From Casuarina equisetifolia (lineage: Eukaryota > Streptophyta > Magnoliopsida > Fagales > Casuarinaceae): DNA of 64,000 nucleotides. A program made the position numbers and the translations under genes. The number at the start of each line of letters is the position of its first letter. Positions within the stretch are counted from its first letter, which is position 1. Of this stretch, positions 1-10,600 are shown piece after piece. Below the pieces are notes generated by a model. The model saw only the letters and a program-made list of their open reading frames with translations. It was not told the origin of the DNA and searched no databases. The stretch covers positions 11,453,938 to 11,517,937 of the forward strand of contig CM052358.1 of the NCBI GenBank assembly GCA_028551475.1, given 5' to 3'.

Positions 1-664
1 GTTTGAGGTTTGATTCTTATACTATGAAACTCGAGTTCAGTTCGTATTTTACGTACCCGTTTACATCCTACAAGCAAAACCTTGATGGGCAATACGCCTG
101 GTGACTTTCTCACCTGCATCATCAGGCCCTGTATTTGGGGACAATGAGGTGATGGCATGGCTTCGTGAATGAGTAAAAGCTGGTGGATCAATGCGTAGTA
201 AATCGTTTAGCTAATGCAAACCTAGGATCATTTTTGTTAAGAGTGGCCGTTTAATGTAGCAAAGGCACAAAGGGTAGATGTGAAGACTATCATGTGTTAA
301 TATGCGAGCCGAGGCTTGTATGTCAGTGACCATAAAAAAAAATTCCCCTGTAGACAGACCAACAGGCGAGTATGCATTATGGTTCGTGAGAAAAAGTAAA
401 CCATTACAAAATTGGTTGACATTGGGACAATTGGGTTGTCTCATCCTGCTTTATGCTCTCAGCCAATTCCGCAGCAATTTATGGCTGCAAACTGCTTTCG
501 GCAACTCCAGCTAGTTGTTTGTCAGAAGCTCTGGACGTATGAAGGCCTACAGTAAGCTTTCGAAAGTTTAACAAGCAAATTTGGTGACTGTCTCGTAGGG
601 ACCTCTCATTGTCAATCACTGGTATAGAAAGAAGATATAAAATAGCAAATTAATGATAATCAAG
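1..664. other. Left flank, no gene recognised
   Basis: AT-rich DNA in which I see no coding exon that matches a known family. The only open frames are short (about 70 codons), overlap on opposite strands and show no domain-like composition. The stretch ends where the first fold-back repeat begins. Confidence 0.5.
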
Positions 665-1895
665 ATAGCAAACTAAGGTATGTAGCTCAATGAGGATACA
701 AAAAGCTACGAGAGAGGGGTGACCTCTCTCTTTGAAGATATAAAAAAGGTAAGGTTGAAAAGCATATCAAAACTTCTCTAGAATCTCTTTGAAAAGCATT
801 TCGGGTTTCATAATTAGTGTTGGGAGTTTATCTAAATAGTCATGGAATCTTTAATTTTGCAAGGTTTATTTTTTTATTATTGTTTGAAATTATTTCCTTT
901 TGTTTGGTTTTCTTTAAGTATTTGAATTCATGATTTGCCTGAAATTTCCTTAATTATTGAAATTCTTGATTTGTTTTGGACTTTTTTAATTTTTGGTATT
1001 CTTGATTTGTTTAGATTCTTATGTTTAGGTTTGATTCTTTATTTAAGGAGTATCATTTCAGTTGTTCTTTTCTAAAAAAATAAGTTTTCTTATAATTGAA
1101 ATAATGTTTCCTTAAAATAGAAAACCAAACCTAACCCTAAGGATCTAAACAAATTAGGGATCCCAAAAATTAAAGAAGTTCCAAATAAATCAAGAATCTT
1201 GAAATCTTGGGATCAAAACACTTAAAAGAAAATCATACAAAAGAAAATAATCTCAAACAATAAAAAATAAAAAATAAAAATCTTATAAAATTAAGAATTC
1301 AGTAACTATTTAGGTAAACTTTTGTCATTAATTATGAAATCCTAAATACTCTTCAAAGAGATCCTTAAGATACTCTTCAATCTTGCCTTTTTAGATCCAT
1401 TGGATCATGGTGTAAACTTTCAATTCTTTAATGTGCAAACTTGTAATACTTGGTCTTAAGAGTATTAGTAACAATTAGGTATGGCAAGGCTCTTGGTGGT
1501 ATGACAATACATGGTGACAAGTTCGCATGGAGAATCATCACAGTGATGATACATGATGATATACAATGACTATTTAGGTAAACTCTCAACATTAATTATG
1601 AAACATAGATGCTCTTGAAAGAGATTCTAGAGAATTCCCTCTTCAACTTTATCTTTCTTAGATCTATTGGATTATGACGTGGACTTTCAACTCTTTAACA
1701 TGGAAACTAATAATGCTAAGCCTTAAGAGCATCAACATCAGTAACAATCAGGTATGGCAGGGATCTTGGTGGCGTGACAATACGTTGTGGCAGGTTTACA
1801 TGGAGAACCATCATGTGAGTTAAAGAAGGTCACACATCCACCTCCCCCCCCCCCCCCCCCCCCACACCCCCTTTTTTCTCCATTTCAATTTTTTT
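665..1895 (+). mobile_element. Fold-back repeat element, copy 1
   Basis: This block is repeated, same orientation, at 5664-6777; homology starts near the shared string ggtatgtagctcaatg and stops in a T-run after ttttttctccat. Inside it is a large imperfect palindrome: the arm at about 735-1050 (ctctagaatctctttgaaaagc, tttcataatta, aaatagtcat, tttaatttttgg, gtttaggtttg) returns as reverse complement at about 1110-1375. The right half is also a direct duplication: 1302-1530 and 1569-1800 both run from actatttaggtaaac through ggtatggcagg/ggtatggcaag and catggagaa(c/t)catca. No protein is encoded. A 20-base C run lies at 1844-1863. It behaves like a non-autonomous fold-back (MITE-like) element or a hairpin-forming repeat family; I could not identify a transposase family or a clear target-site duplication. 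Confidence 0.6.
1844..1863 (+). repeat. Poly-C tract (20 C)
   Basis: An uninterrupted run of 20 cytosines near the right end of fold-back copy 1. Copy 2 has only a short C-rich string at the same place, so the run grew after the copies separated or is an assembly-sensitive length. Confidence 0.85.
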
Positions 1896-2102
1896 GTCGT
1901 CATACATCATGGTATATTATAAGAACAAAAATTATTTTTCTTCAAAAAAGAGAGAGAATATTTTCCATATAAGATCTTCATATTCTTATTTTTCAAAATA
2001 AAAAATAAAAGAAGGCTAAATGTTAAATATTCACAAAATCTCATTATCAAATTTGTATCTTTTACATTTTCAACTCATAACATGACATTACAATCAATCT
2101 AA

Positions 2103-2447
2103 TCAAAACAATTCATCATAAAAAATTGATATTATCCATAAATTAAGCTGACAATCTCCACTTTTTAGGGAGGGTAATAATAACAAATAACCATAAGATG
2201 CATGAAAATCAGAAATATATGTCTCTTCAAATGTTGGTAGATAACCACTTGTATCATATTCCAACTCAGATGTTTGTATGTTAGATACTTCCGTGTCTTT
2301 TTCGGTATCAACTATATTCTCTAATGGCCCATATTCAATTGTAGAGTCAGACGGTGTCTCAAAGGCTGCAAAACCAAATTCGACATCACAACACATCATT
2401 CTTCCTTGTCGAGTTCCTTCTTGGAGTAGCAGCATGTCAGTGTTAAT
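2103..2447 (-). other. Open frame continuing the NAC gene past its stop
   Basis: Directly after the TAG of the NAC frame, and in the same phase, the sequence stays open for about 114 codons to 2103. It is acidic and Ser/Thr-rich (for example FGFAAFETPSDSTIEYGPLE and ENIVDTEKDTEVSN), the kind of composition expected of a NAC C-terminal activation region. The phrase FETPSDS echoes LETPES just before the stop. I read it as the former C-terminus of the NAC protein, cut off by a point nonsense change; genuine readthrough or a sequencing error are alternatives. Confidence 0.5.
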
Positions 2448-3002
2448 CTAGCTCTCAGGGGTTTCTAAAGGCAAAGTCTGAACAGAGGTAATGGTGGCTG
2501 GTTCTTGGCTGATAAAAATATGATCTTCAAAGCTTCTTTTGATTCCTATTTTTTTTTCCGCTTTCTTGTAAATTACACAGACAACTAAATCTGTAATTTT
2601 TTCTTGCTCCCCAAAAAGAGAATACTCATGCATCAACCAATTAGTTTTCTTCGTGGAATTATCCTCTTTTGCTTTGAAACAAAACAGCTTCTTTATCCCA
2701 ATAACCCGCTCCGTCCGATTCTGGTGGATTTTCTCGCCGTAACTCTCGTGCCAAGTTCCGCTCCCGGCTGTTCTTGCGACTCGGTTTTTTGATGCTTTCT
2801 TAAGCTTGGTAAAAACGTAGACCTTCTCTTCCTCCTGATCATCAAGATGACCGAAAATCTGCCAAGGAGCCTTATCACCGTAAACCTCTGTCTCAGCTAT
2901 TCCATTCCATGGCAGTTCCTCTCCATTCACTTTCTTCAACAAATAACTGGTTACAAGTTCTTCGTTCGTGGGGCAAAAGCGAAATCCTGCCGGCAGTGCC
3001 AT
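2448..3002 (-). CDS. NAC-domain transcription factor, short, single exon
   Basis: The 184-aa frame begins MALPAGFRFCPTNEELV, the hallmark of NAC subdomain A (usual form LPPGFRFHPTDEELV). It continues with a subdomain-B-like EVYGDKAPWQIF, a KVYVFTKLKK strand, a diverged subdomain C around GTWHESYGEKI, and subdomain D NWLMHEYSLFG followed by DLVVCVIYKK. NAC proteins are plant-specific nuclear DNA-binding factors that act as dimers. Two features are odd: there is no intron in the NAC domain, where most NAC genes have one or two, and the frame stops soon after the domain at a TAG at 2448-2450, leaving almost no activation region. The same reading frame stays open beyond that stop (separate entry). 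It could be a member of an intronless small-NAC group, a retrocopy, or a gene truncated by a nonsense change. Confidence 0.8.
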   Translation of the reverse strand: MALPAGFRFCPTNEELVTSYLLKKVNGEELPWNGIAETEVYGDKAPWQIFGHLDDQEEEKVYVFTKLKKASKNRVARTAGSGTWHESYGEKIHQNRTERVIGIKKLFCFKAKEDNSTKKTNWLMHEYSLFGEQEKITDLVVCVIYKKAEKKIGIKRSFEDHIFISQEPATITSVQTLPLETPES

Positions 3003-4238
3003 CTTACGTCTCTGCGCTTCTTTTCCTTTCTCCTCGAAACTGTACTTGAAAGAAGATTAGAAAAAGGGCTTCGAAAGAACTCTTGAAAGGGGAAGATGCT
3101 GCGAGCAGTAGCCTTTGCCGAAAGAAAAAAAAGTTTTCTTCTTTCTTGCCTGGAGATGGGAAGAGTGAGGAAGTGAAACAGAAGTTTCAGAATGAGATAT
3201 TTCAGACTTGCAATGGAATGAAAGGTTTTATAACGAAGGATCTCCCACCGCCTTCGTCTGCTTGCATTCAAGTGTTCGGAGTTCCTACTTGGGCAGGTGG
3301 CCACGTTATGCAAGCTGTAAGTTATAGCCGTTGGAGTTCATTCCCAACGCGCTCTGGGAGGATGTTGAATGCTCTCGCGTTCCGGTTGCCCATTCGGATA
3401 CACGTAATTGGTGATCCGTTTGCCGTATCTGGGAAACTTTGATTCAGACTCTCGTGTGGAGCCGTTCTGGAGCAACTCGGGTGCGCTTCACGCGTGGCTA
3501 CTGTCTACTCCGCGCTTGGCTTTGCCATCGGGAGGTTCTATTTTGACAGATTCGTCTTTCGCGTAAGGTTCGTGCTGTGTTAATCTTGCTTGAATGATTT
3601 TATTAGGTCTTTGATAGAAGAGTGGCATTTTATGGGTCCAGTAAATCTAATGCTGAAAGAACATGTCCAGTTATGCATCGGCACTTGTTCTGGCTTAGGT
3701 TTCTTTGTCCTCATCAATTTTGGAGAATCCTCTCTATCGGGTTCGTCTAATACGAGGAGGAATGTTTATTTGCTATGCAAAGTACATTAGATAAAATCAA
3801 ATTACAATATGCTACAAATCCTTGATTCTCTATCTGAGTCCAACCCAAGAACCATTAGAAAACAACACAATTGAAAAAAACAAGGCATTAGCTAGTGCCT
3901 GGATTGCCTAAGTTGGTACTTAGGAGTCGCAGGAAGTTTAATCTCTCTCATATATCTTCAGTCACTTCTTTTTCCTTTTCTCTATTGTTTCTTAGTCCTG
4001 GTATTACTGAATGTAATATTTATTTGCATGTTTCTGCAGCCTACCAACATGATGCGTCAGTCTTCATGGAAGTATAACAATGACTACTCTCAGGTTTTCT
4101 TCACCAACTCCTGTATGTGTGAAACATGTCTATTTCTTGGTTATTATTCCTTTCTGATAATTTCTCCTTACAACTTTTACGGGTCATCTGCTTCTAGATC
4201 TTGATGGTGTGGTGCTATTTCTCTAATATGCCTTGCAG
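3003..4238. other. NAC upstream region and unassigned DNA
   Basis: Holds the 5' side of the NAC gene and moderately GC-rich DNA at about 3230-3560. An open frame of 119 codons on the plus strand (3083-3442) resembles no family I know. A small exon-like string at 4042-4092, after an acceptor-like tttctgcag and before gt, reads PTNMMRQSSWKYNNDYSQ; it could be an additional exon of the AMSH-like relic that follows, but this is only suggested by position. Confidence 0.35.
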
Positions 4239-5313
4239 CCTGTAAAAATGATGGATGCTTTCTTGAGATTCACTCGGGCAAACACTGAGAAGAATTTAGA
4301 GACATGCGGTGTTCTTGCAAGTTCACAGATAATACTAAATGGTTAAGGAAAATGATACTGTATTTTGCCAGGAAAAAAGAAGCGACAAGTGGCTTGAAAG
4401 TTGGTGGCATTGTTTCTCATACTTCTAATTTCATGTGATTGTATAGAAATAGGGTTTTTCATATCACTACACTTATAATCCCAAGGTATGAGTCAACTTT
4501 AGATTCGGTAAGATAGTTAACAGTTACTATCTTGGTTTATGCCCTCTTCCTCTTTTGAATTGCATTTATGTTTATGCCCTTCTGTTTCTGTTGTAAGTTA
4601 TTTAGTTTTCCGACTTCAAACCTCCAACCCCTCAGAAAGAAAGGTGGTGGGGGGTGTTGTTGTGGAATTGCTACTGGCAGTTACTATCTTGGTTTATGCC
4701 CTCTTCCTCTTTTGAATTGCATTTATGTTTACGCCCTTCTGTTTCTGTTGTAAGTTATTTAGTTTTCTGACTTCAAACCTCCAACACCTCAAAAAGAGAG
4801 GTGGTGGGGGGTGTTGTTGTGGAATTGTTGCTGGCAATTACTATCTTGGTTTATGCCCTCTTCTTCTTTTAAATTACATTTATGTTTACGCCCTTCTATT
4901 TCTATCGTAAGTTATTTAATTTTTTGACTTCAAACCTCCAACCCCTTAGAAAGAGGGGTGGTGGGGGGGTGTTGTTGTGGAATTGCTGCTGGCAGTTTTA
5001 TTGGCTTTGAACCAATGAAATGTAGACAAGGATACTAAGAATGAATTACAATTTTCAGACCTTTCGGAATTATGAATTTTGTGATTGTTGGAAATTCGTC
5101 CTGATCCAACTTAGTCCTAAAACCCTTCACACATGGGCTCTTAAATGCTTGCTTGGTGAAACTGGTTATAGCTTTCCATATTTCTTAGTGGCTCTGTGAG
5201 CTTCCTCTCGTTATTATGTATTTACACATAGCTGAGTGATGTCTTTGTGGAACTATTGTAGATCATGCTGCCAGAAGCAATTGCAATTGTTATGGCACCT
5301 ACCGACACTTCAA
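4239..5313 (+). pseudogene. AMSH-type (JAMM/MPN+) deubiquitinase relic, catalytic exons missing
   Basis: Two exon-like pieces in the right order and strand match plant AMSH proteins, metal-dependent proteases that trim K63-linked ubiquitin chains at ESCRT-III/endosomes. Piece 1 (4239-4328, after ccttgcag) reads PVKMMDAFLRFTRANTEKN then LETCGVLASS, the start of the MPN domain. Piece 2 (5262-5313, after attgtag and before gt) reads IMLPEAIAIVMAPTDTSR, the stretch that follows the zinc site. The exons that should lie between them, with the HxHPxQ...SxxD metal motif, are absent; their place is taken by a 157-bp tandem repeat and other non-coding DNA. The MIT-like N-terminus and the C-terminal end are also not found; fold-back copy 2 starts about 350 bp downstream. 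I conclude a dead partial copy; the family match is from memory of the motif. Confidence 0.65.
4521..4992 (+). repeat. 157-bp tandem repeat, three copies
   Basis: Three head-to-tail units start at 4521, 4678 and 4835, each opening with ca(g/a)ttactatcttggttta and ending in a G-rich ggtggtggggggtgttgttg followed by ggaattg. They are over 90 percent alike by eye, with scattered substitutions, so the array is fairly young. Each unit keeps a short open frame, which explains two look-alike 61-codon ORFs here; these are not genes. The array lies inside the AMSH-like relic where catalytic exons would be expected. Confidence 0.9.
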
Positions 5314-5663
5314 GGTCCATTTTATTTCATAACCTAGAAATTGCTACCTATAGTCATTATTATATCAAATGTAATCTTTACTAAGCAAATCAAAATTCTG
5401 CTGACTTGGAATATATATTATTACCAAACAAAAATTTTGCACTTTAATATCATTGTTGCTATTACGAATAACATCTAGCAAGTTATCATGAATTTGTCCT
5501 TTAGTACGATGGAAAAATATATATCTATATTCTATGCGTTACATATATCTATATACCTATAGTTGTCAAATGTTAGTGCCAGCTGCGAGGGAAGAAACCA
5601 TAAGAAATGCATATGTATGGGCAAGCCAACACTTGGGACTGTATATGGTTAATCCCTAGGATA

Positions 5664-6777
5664 ATAGCAAGCTTAGGTATGTAGCTCAATGCGGATACAA
5701 AAAGCTACAAGAGATGGGTGACCTCTCTCTTTGAAAATGTAAAAGGTAAGGTTGAAGAGCATATTAGAACTTCTCTAGAATCTCTTTGAAAAGCATTTGG
5801 GGTTTCATAATTAGTGTTGGAAGTTTATTTAAATAGTCATCAAATCTTTAATTTTCAAAAGTTTTTTTTTTATTGTTTGAGATTATTTCTTTCTGTTTGG
5901 TTTTCTTTAAGTGTGTGAATCCTTGATTTGCTTGAGATTTCCTTAATTATTGAAATTATTAATTTGTCTTGGTCTTCTTTAATTTTTTATATTCTTTTCT
6001 AAAAAAAAAAGTCTTCTTACAATTGAAATAATGCTTCCTTAAAATAGAAAATCAAACGCAACCCTAAGGATCTAAACAAATTAGGGATCCCAAAAATTAG
6101 AAGTCCTAAATAAATCAAAAATCTTGAAATCTCGGGATCAAAACACTTAAAGGAAAACCATAAGAAAAGAAATAATCTCAAATAATAAAAAAAATTAAAA
6201 ATTAAGAACTCAATAACTATTTAGATAACTTTGTCATTAATTATGAAACCTTAAATACTCTTCAAAGAGATCCTTAAGATACTCTTCAACCTTGCCTTTT
6301 TAGATCCATTGGATCATGGTGTAAACTTTCAACCCTTTAATATGGGAACTTGTAATACTTGATCTTGAGAGTATTAGTAACAATTAGGTATGGCAAGGCT
6401 CTTGGTGGTGTGATGATAGCAAGTTCGCATGGAGAACCATCACGGTGATGACACATGATGATATACAATGACTATTAGGTAAACTCCCAACATTAATTTT
6501 GAAACCTAGATGCTCTTCAAAGAGATTCTAGAGAATTCCCTCTTCAACCTTACCTTTCTTAGATTCTATTAGATTATCGTGAGGACTTTCAACTCTTTAA
6601 CATGGGAACTCTTAATACTAAGCCTTGAGAGTATCGGCATCAGTAACAATCAGGTATGGCAGGGATCTTGGTGGCGTGACGATACACTGTGGCAGGTTCA
6701 CATGGAGAACCATCATGTGAGTTAAAGAAGGTCACGCATCCACCTCCCCACCTTTTTTCTCCATCTCAATTTTTTTT
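5664..6777 (+). mobile_element. Fold-back repeat element, copy 2
   Basis: Second copy of the element at 665-1895, same strand, starting at the shared aggtatgtagctcaatg and ending in ttttttctccatctcaattt. The palindromic arms are present (about 5750-5990 and 6050-6280), but the loop side of the left arm is shorter than in copy 1: the string tattcttgatttgtttagat is gone. The two direct units of the right half (about 6212-6430 and 6467-6720) are kept. No coding capacity is visible. It lies just after the AMSH-like relic. Confidence 0.6.
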
Positions 6778-7621
6778 CCTCAATTGTTTATATTGAAGAA
6801 AATCTATTTTCATAGAGAAGAGTAGAACAAAACTAACATAGCGATTGGCAGATTGTCAGATTGTCTTACTTTTCAATATATGAATTTAAACTTTGCTAAT
6901 ATCTTTTGTACCTATTTTTTTCTTTTTTCTTTTTTCTTTTTTGTGTATATAAATTAGCTATGTATAAAACTGAAAGATTTTCTTTAATTGTATTCTATGA
7001 TAATGTCGAATCTGCTTAACATTCTAATTTCATTCTTACCCTTCCCGCGCCATTAATGCCAAGGATGAAAGGGAAGCTGCTTGAAGAAATCGAAGAGAAG
7101 AAACCAAGAATGTCACCCTGTTTTCACTAGCACAAGTATTTATTAACTGTACACTCCCGTGTAAATAGTTGACAATATAAAACTGTCACAAAAGAATAAC
7201 TAGTCCGAAACCTAAACAGTAGGCTACTCTTATTCAGGAAATGAATAGCAACGTAATTAACTACCTGGCCAACACCTTGTCAAAAACTATGAAGATATGG
7301 ACCAAATAATAGACACTAGCTTCTGCAGTTATATTTCAAGCTTTGCCCCACTGCGTCCCTCTTCCATTCACGTACGAAGAAGGTCCTCGGCTAAACTCTA
7401 CATCCTGTACAAATAATCCCGTGACCCATTCCAATGCGAGGGTCCATCTTAGTGCATTTCTTTTTATTTGATGGTAAGCTTCAAAAGAATCTAGAATTTC
7501 TTTTGACAAAGCTTTCTAAGTCTAAATCTGTTCGAATCCTCGCCCAAAGCAGAAGCTCAACCGTGTACTGCACCAGCAGGTGGAGCTGGAAACTAATGCT
7601 TGGGTTCAAATCCACAGGGTT
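6778..7621. other. Intergenic DNA and 3' untranslated region of the myotubularin gene
   Basis: The left part is AT-rich and without recognisable genes. The right part, from about 7130, probably includes the 3' untranslated region of the minus-strand myotubularin gene. No independent gene is supported. Confidence 0.45.
7139..7144 (-). terminator. Possible poly(A) signal of the myotubularin gene
   Basis: AATAAA on the minus strand, about 480 bases past the stop codon at 7622. It fits a plant 3' end but is a common hexamer in AT-rich DNA, so only transcript ends would prove use. Confidence 0.3.
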
Positions 7622-10600
7622 CTACTCAGACCGGAAATAACTATCATAAATAGAAAGCTGATCAAATGCATCAAAATTTGCCTTCAGTCCAATAAATTGA
7701 CTACGCAGCTGCGCACAACCAGCATCTGGCCACCTACAGACTCCATCTCCAGTGCGTAATGGGCATAACGTTTCACATATTTGACCAATTGGATTGTTGG
7801 CGATAACATCCTCAGTCATTACCGTAATAGAAACAGATAGATCTGACTTCTCATCATGCTGCACAGTACTACCTGATACTCTTCTTGAAGGAGACGATGT
7901 GAATTTCTGTGGATCTACTGGGTTGCTTTCAATACCAACAGTACAATCACCAGAACTTGAGAAGTGAACCTTGCACCCCAAAGACTGTACTGCTCGCTTT
8001 ATGGCCTCACTTTCCTTGCTAGCCCTCTTAGCAAGGTTCATAGCCGAGCTGCTGAACTGCTTCTCATGTCGCAACTCTGCACTTAATGAGTCCATGGCTG
8101 CTGTAACCTCTTTAGCTTTTCTTTCTGCTACCTCTTTTGCCTGAGAACATGTACAACATTGTTAAAAAGAAAATAAAACACGGCCGAAACATAAATATCA
8201 GTGCTAGGACAAAGTCAAACCGCATGCATAATATCTATGTACTGATTTTCTTTTGACGGGCAGGTGGTGACCTGTTGTTTCCTATTTATCCGGAGCAAGA
8301 ATACTACCAGAAAACTCCTGATCATCTACAGCCTAGATTAATAGAAAGTCAAAATGTATATCCACTTCACAAATTCAAGCTAACCTGAACTCTCACCGTG
8401 TCATTTTCAATGAATGAACAACAGATGTTACTCCAGACTTATGTGCATGAGCCACTATGTAACAGCTAGGCAAACAAAGTGGAATTACAGAGTCAAAAGA
8501 ATTTGGGGGTAAAAGATCAGAAGCAGATTGCAGGATAAAGATAAGATCCCTGTGGGTGAAGATGTTACTCAAAATTGGTCACAACCAGAAGCCACCACAA
8601 CATAAAGAAACTTCACTAGAATGTCAGGTCATTCCCATTCTAAACGTAGGAGGGGGGTGGGATTGTGAGGTTCAGGGTGTGCTCAATCATAAAAATGCGA
8701 AGATAGAGGAGAGAATAGAATTAATACCTTCTGAAGTTCAAAGAATTTTACAGCCATCTTCCTACATTGATCTTCAAGCTCCCCAGCTTGGGCCTCTGAA
8801 GGACAAGCCCAACGAAGATGAAACTGCGGCCAGATAGTTGGGGCTAAGGCTGCCGCTGGAGGTAAAAGTGGTTCATTGTGTTTCAATGAATCATAAAAAA
8901 GGTTGTAATGCACATGAGATTTTCCCCCTGAAGCACGTAAATCCGCTAAATATGCCCACAAACATCCACAAGCTTCAGAAACACCACATTGCTGCCTCTC
9001 TTTTTCACTGAAAATCAATATGCAATGAGAAAAATCATAATTACTGGTCCCACAATAGTCAGCATTATCAAAAGCCAGAAACTCCTTCATTGTGCAGTTC
9101 ACCCTGTTTCTTTAAAGCTTGAAATAACCTTATATAATTGGATGACAAACCAGTATGATAATCACACAAAGCAGCATAGAAACTAGAGACTTTAACCAGC
9201 TGTGACAAGAGTAATATTGACAAGAAAATTACCTATTACAGAAGAAGTTTCCAAAACGACAAGAAAGCACACAGTCTAAGAAATCCACTAGGAAAGCCTA
9301 CATCACCAAATGGTATACACGTCAGCAAGCAATCTTTTCAGGTTGAATATAAAGGGTAAGAAAGTAAGATAATAACACATTCAATTTCCATTGGCACTTG
9401 GTTCAAATTTGCAGGGGTACATACCGAGGAGAACTCAAAAGCAAAAGGATACATGCGCAGCAATTGTGAAACACAATCAATCCACTGCAAAATAGATACC
9501 ACTTCATTAACTTGTATCAGATCATCACAATAAAAAAGGCAAGGGAGAGACGAGGAGATAGTGCAACAAATTTCTCATCATCTCAAGGAGAGAAGCTACA
9601 GTTCCTCAAATGGGAAAAAAGAATGAACCACATGAGTGGCAAACTAGGGAATAATATTATGATACTATAACTATCATTGTTACTACCTACCTAAACAACT
9701 AGCTCAAGAAACATAATTTCTTAGGAAGTGGAATTTGGACCAAGGCCTCAGCCTCCAACCCAATATTATTCCCAGGCTTCTTTGATTTTTTGGAGAGCCA
9801 AGGCTTACCGTTGCTAGCATTGCTAACTCACTTGGAGCCCCATCTGAACCTTTTGGTTTCAGGTCAGTGCTTATTGGGACCCATCCATGACTTAAGCAGG
9901 CCCTTTCAACCCTAAAAATCACTTTGGATGAGGGCAGGTTCTATTGAGGCCTGGAGAAGGCCTCTGATCAGCAGCCAACGGACATAGAATTGCAAGGATA
10001 AAAACAAGAAAAGCGAACATCAAGACATGAGGGCCCCTTTGAATATAGCTAGATCATTCCAGGTGAGGCAGGGCATACTGAGGCTCTGCAGTTATTTCTG
10101 CACTTTGCCATACCTTTCAGGCTAAAAGCAGAACCCATATAAAAGCACAAACTGTTAAGATAGCAATACCACAAAGATGACAAGCAACAGAGAATACATT
10201 ATAGTGATTCAGCCTTGTCAAAGGATGTGTATTTCCTTCTTTTTTTTGTGTGGGGGGGTGGGGGGTGGGGGTCCCCTTGAATGCAATGAGAATGCGCACC
10301 TGCAAAAATATGGGGGAATAGTTGTTCGAATTCTGCGCATGAGATGCAGTTGGAGCTTGGGATGTAAATGATCCAGATGACTGGCGCATTGGCGATGACG
10401 CAAAGCTCCCAGTAGATGACTGCCTTGGTAACTCAAACGGAATGTTTCCACCACCAGATATCGCTGGCACTCCCATTCTCTCTGAAAATGGATGACCAAA
10501 TGCAAGCCAATCTTTCTCAACCAGTGCCTATACAAAGACAAAGGACGTGTATAAATCCCATGGAACTAAGTCACCAATTGCACGAGTCAGCATATGATAA

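Noticed and set aside
1787-1972. Short frame with a long proline run
   Set aside because: The prolines come from the 20-base C tract inside the fold-back element; no gene context.
2604-3086. Plus-strand frames overlapping the NAC gene
   Set aside because: Shadows of the NAC coding sequence on the other strand.
4568-4910. Two nearly identical 61-codon frames, apparent gene duplicates
   Set aside because: They are the same part of the 157-bp tandem repeat read twice; composition is not protein-like.
8556-8837. 93-codon plus frame
   Set aside because: Antisense shadow of myotubularin exon 18 and its intron.
10218-10541. 107-codon minus frame rich in His/Leu
   Set aside because: Alternative frame of myotubularin exon 15; the other frame matches the family and joins exons in phase.
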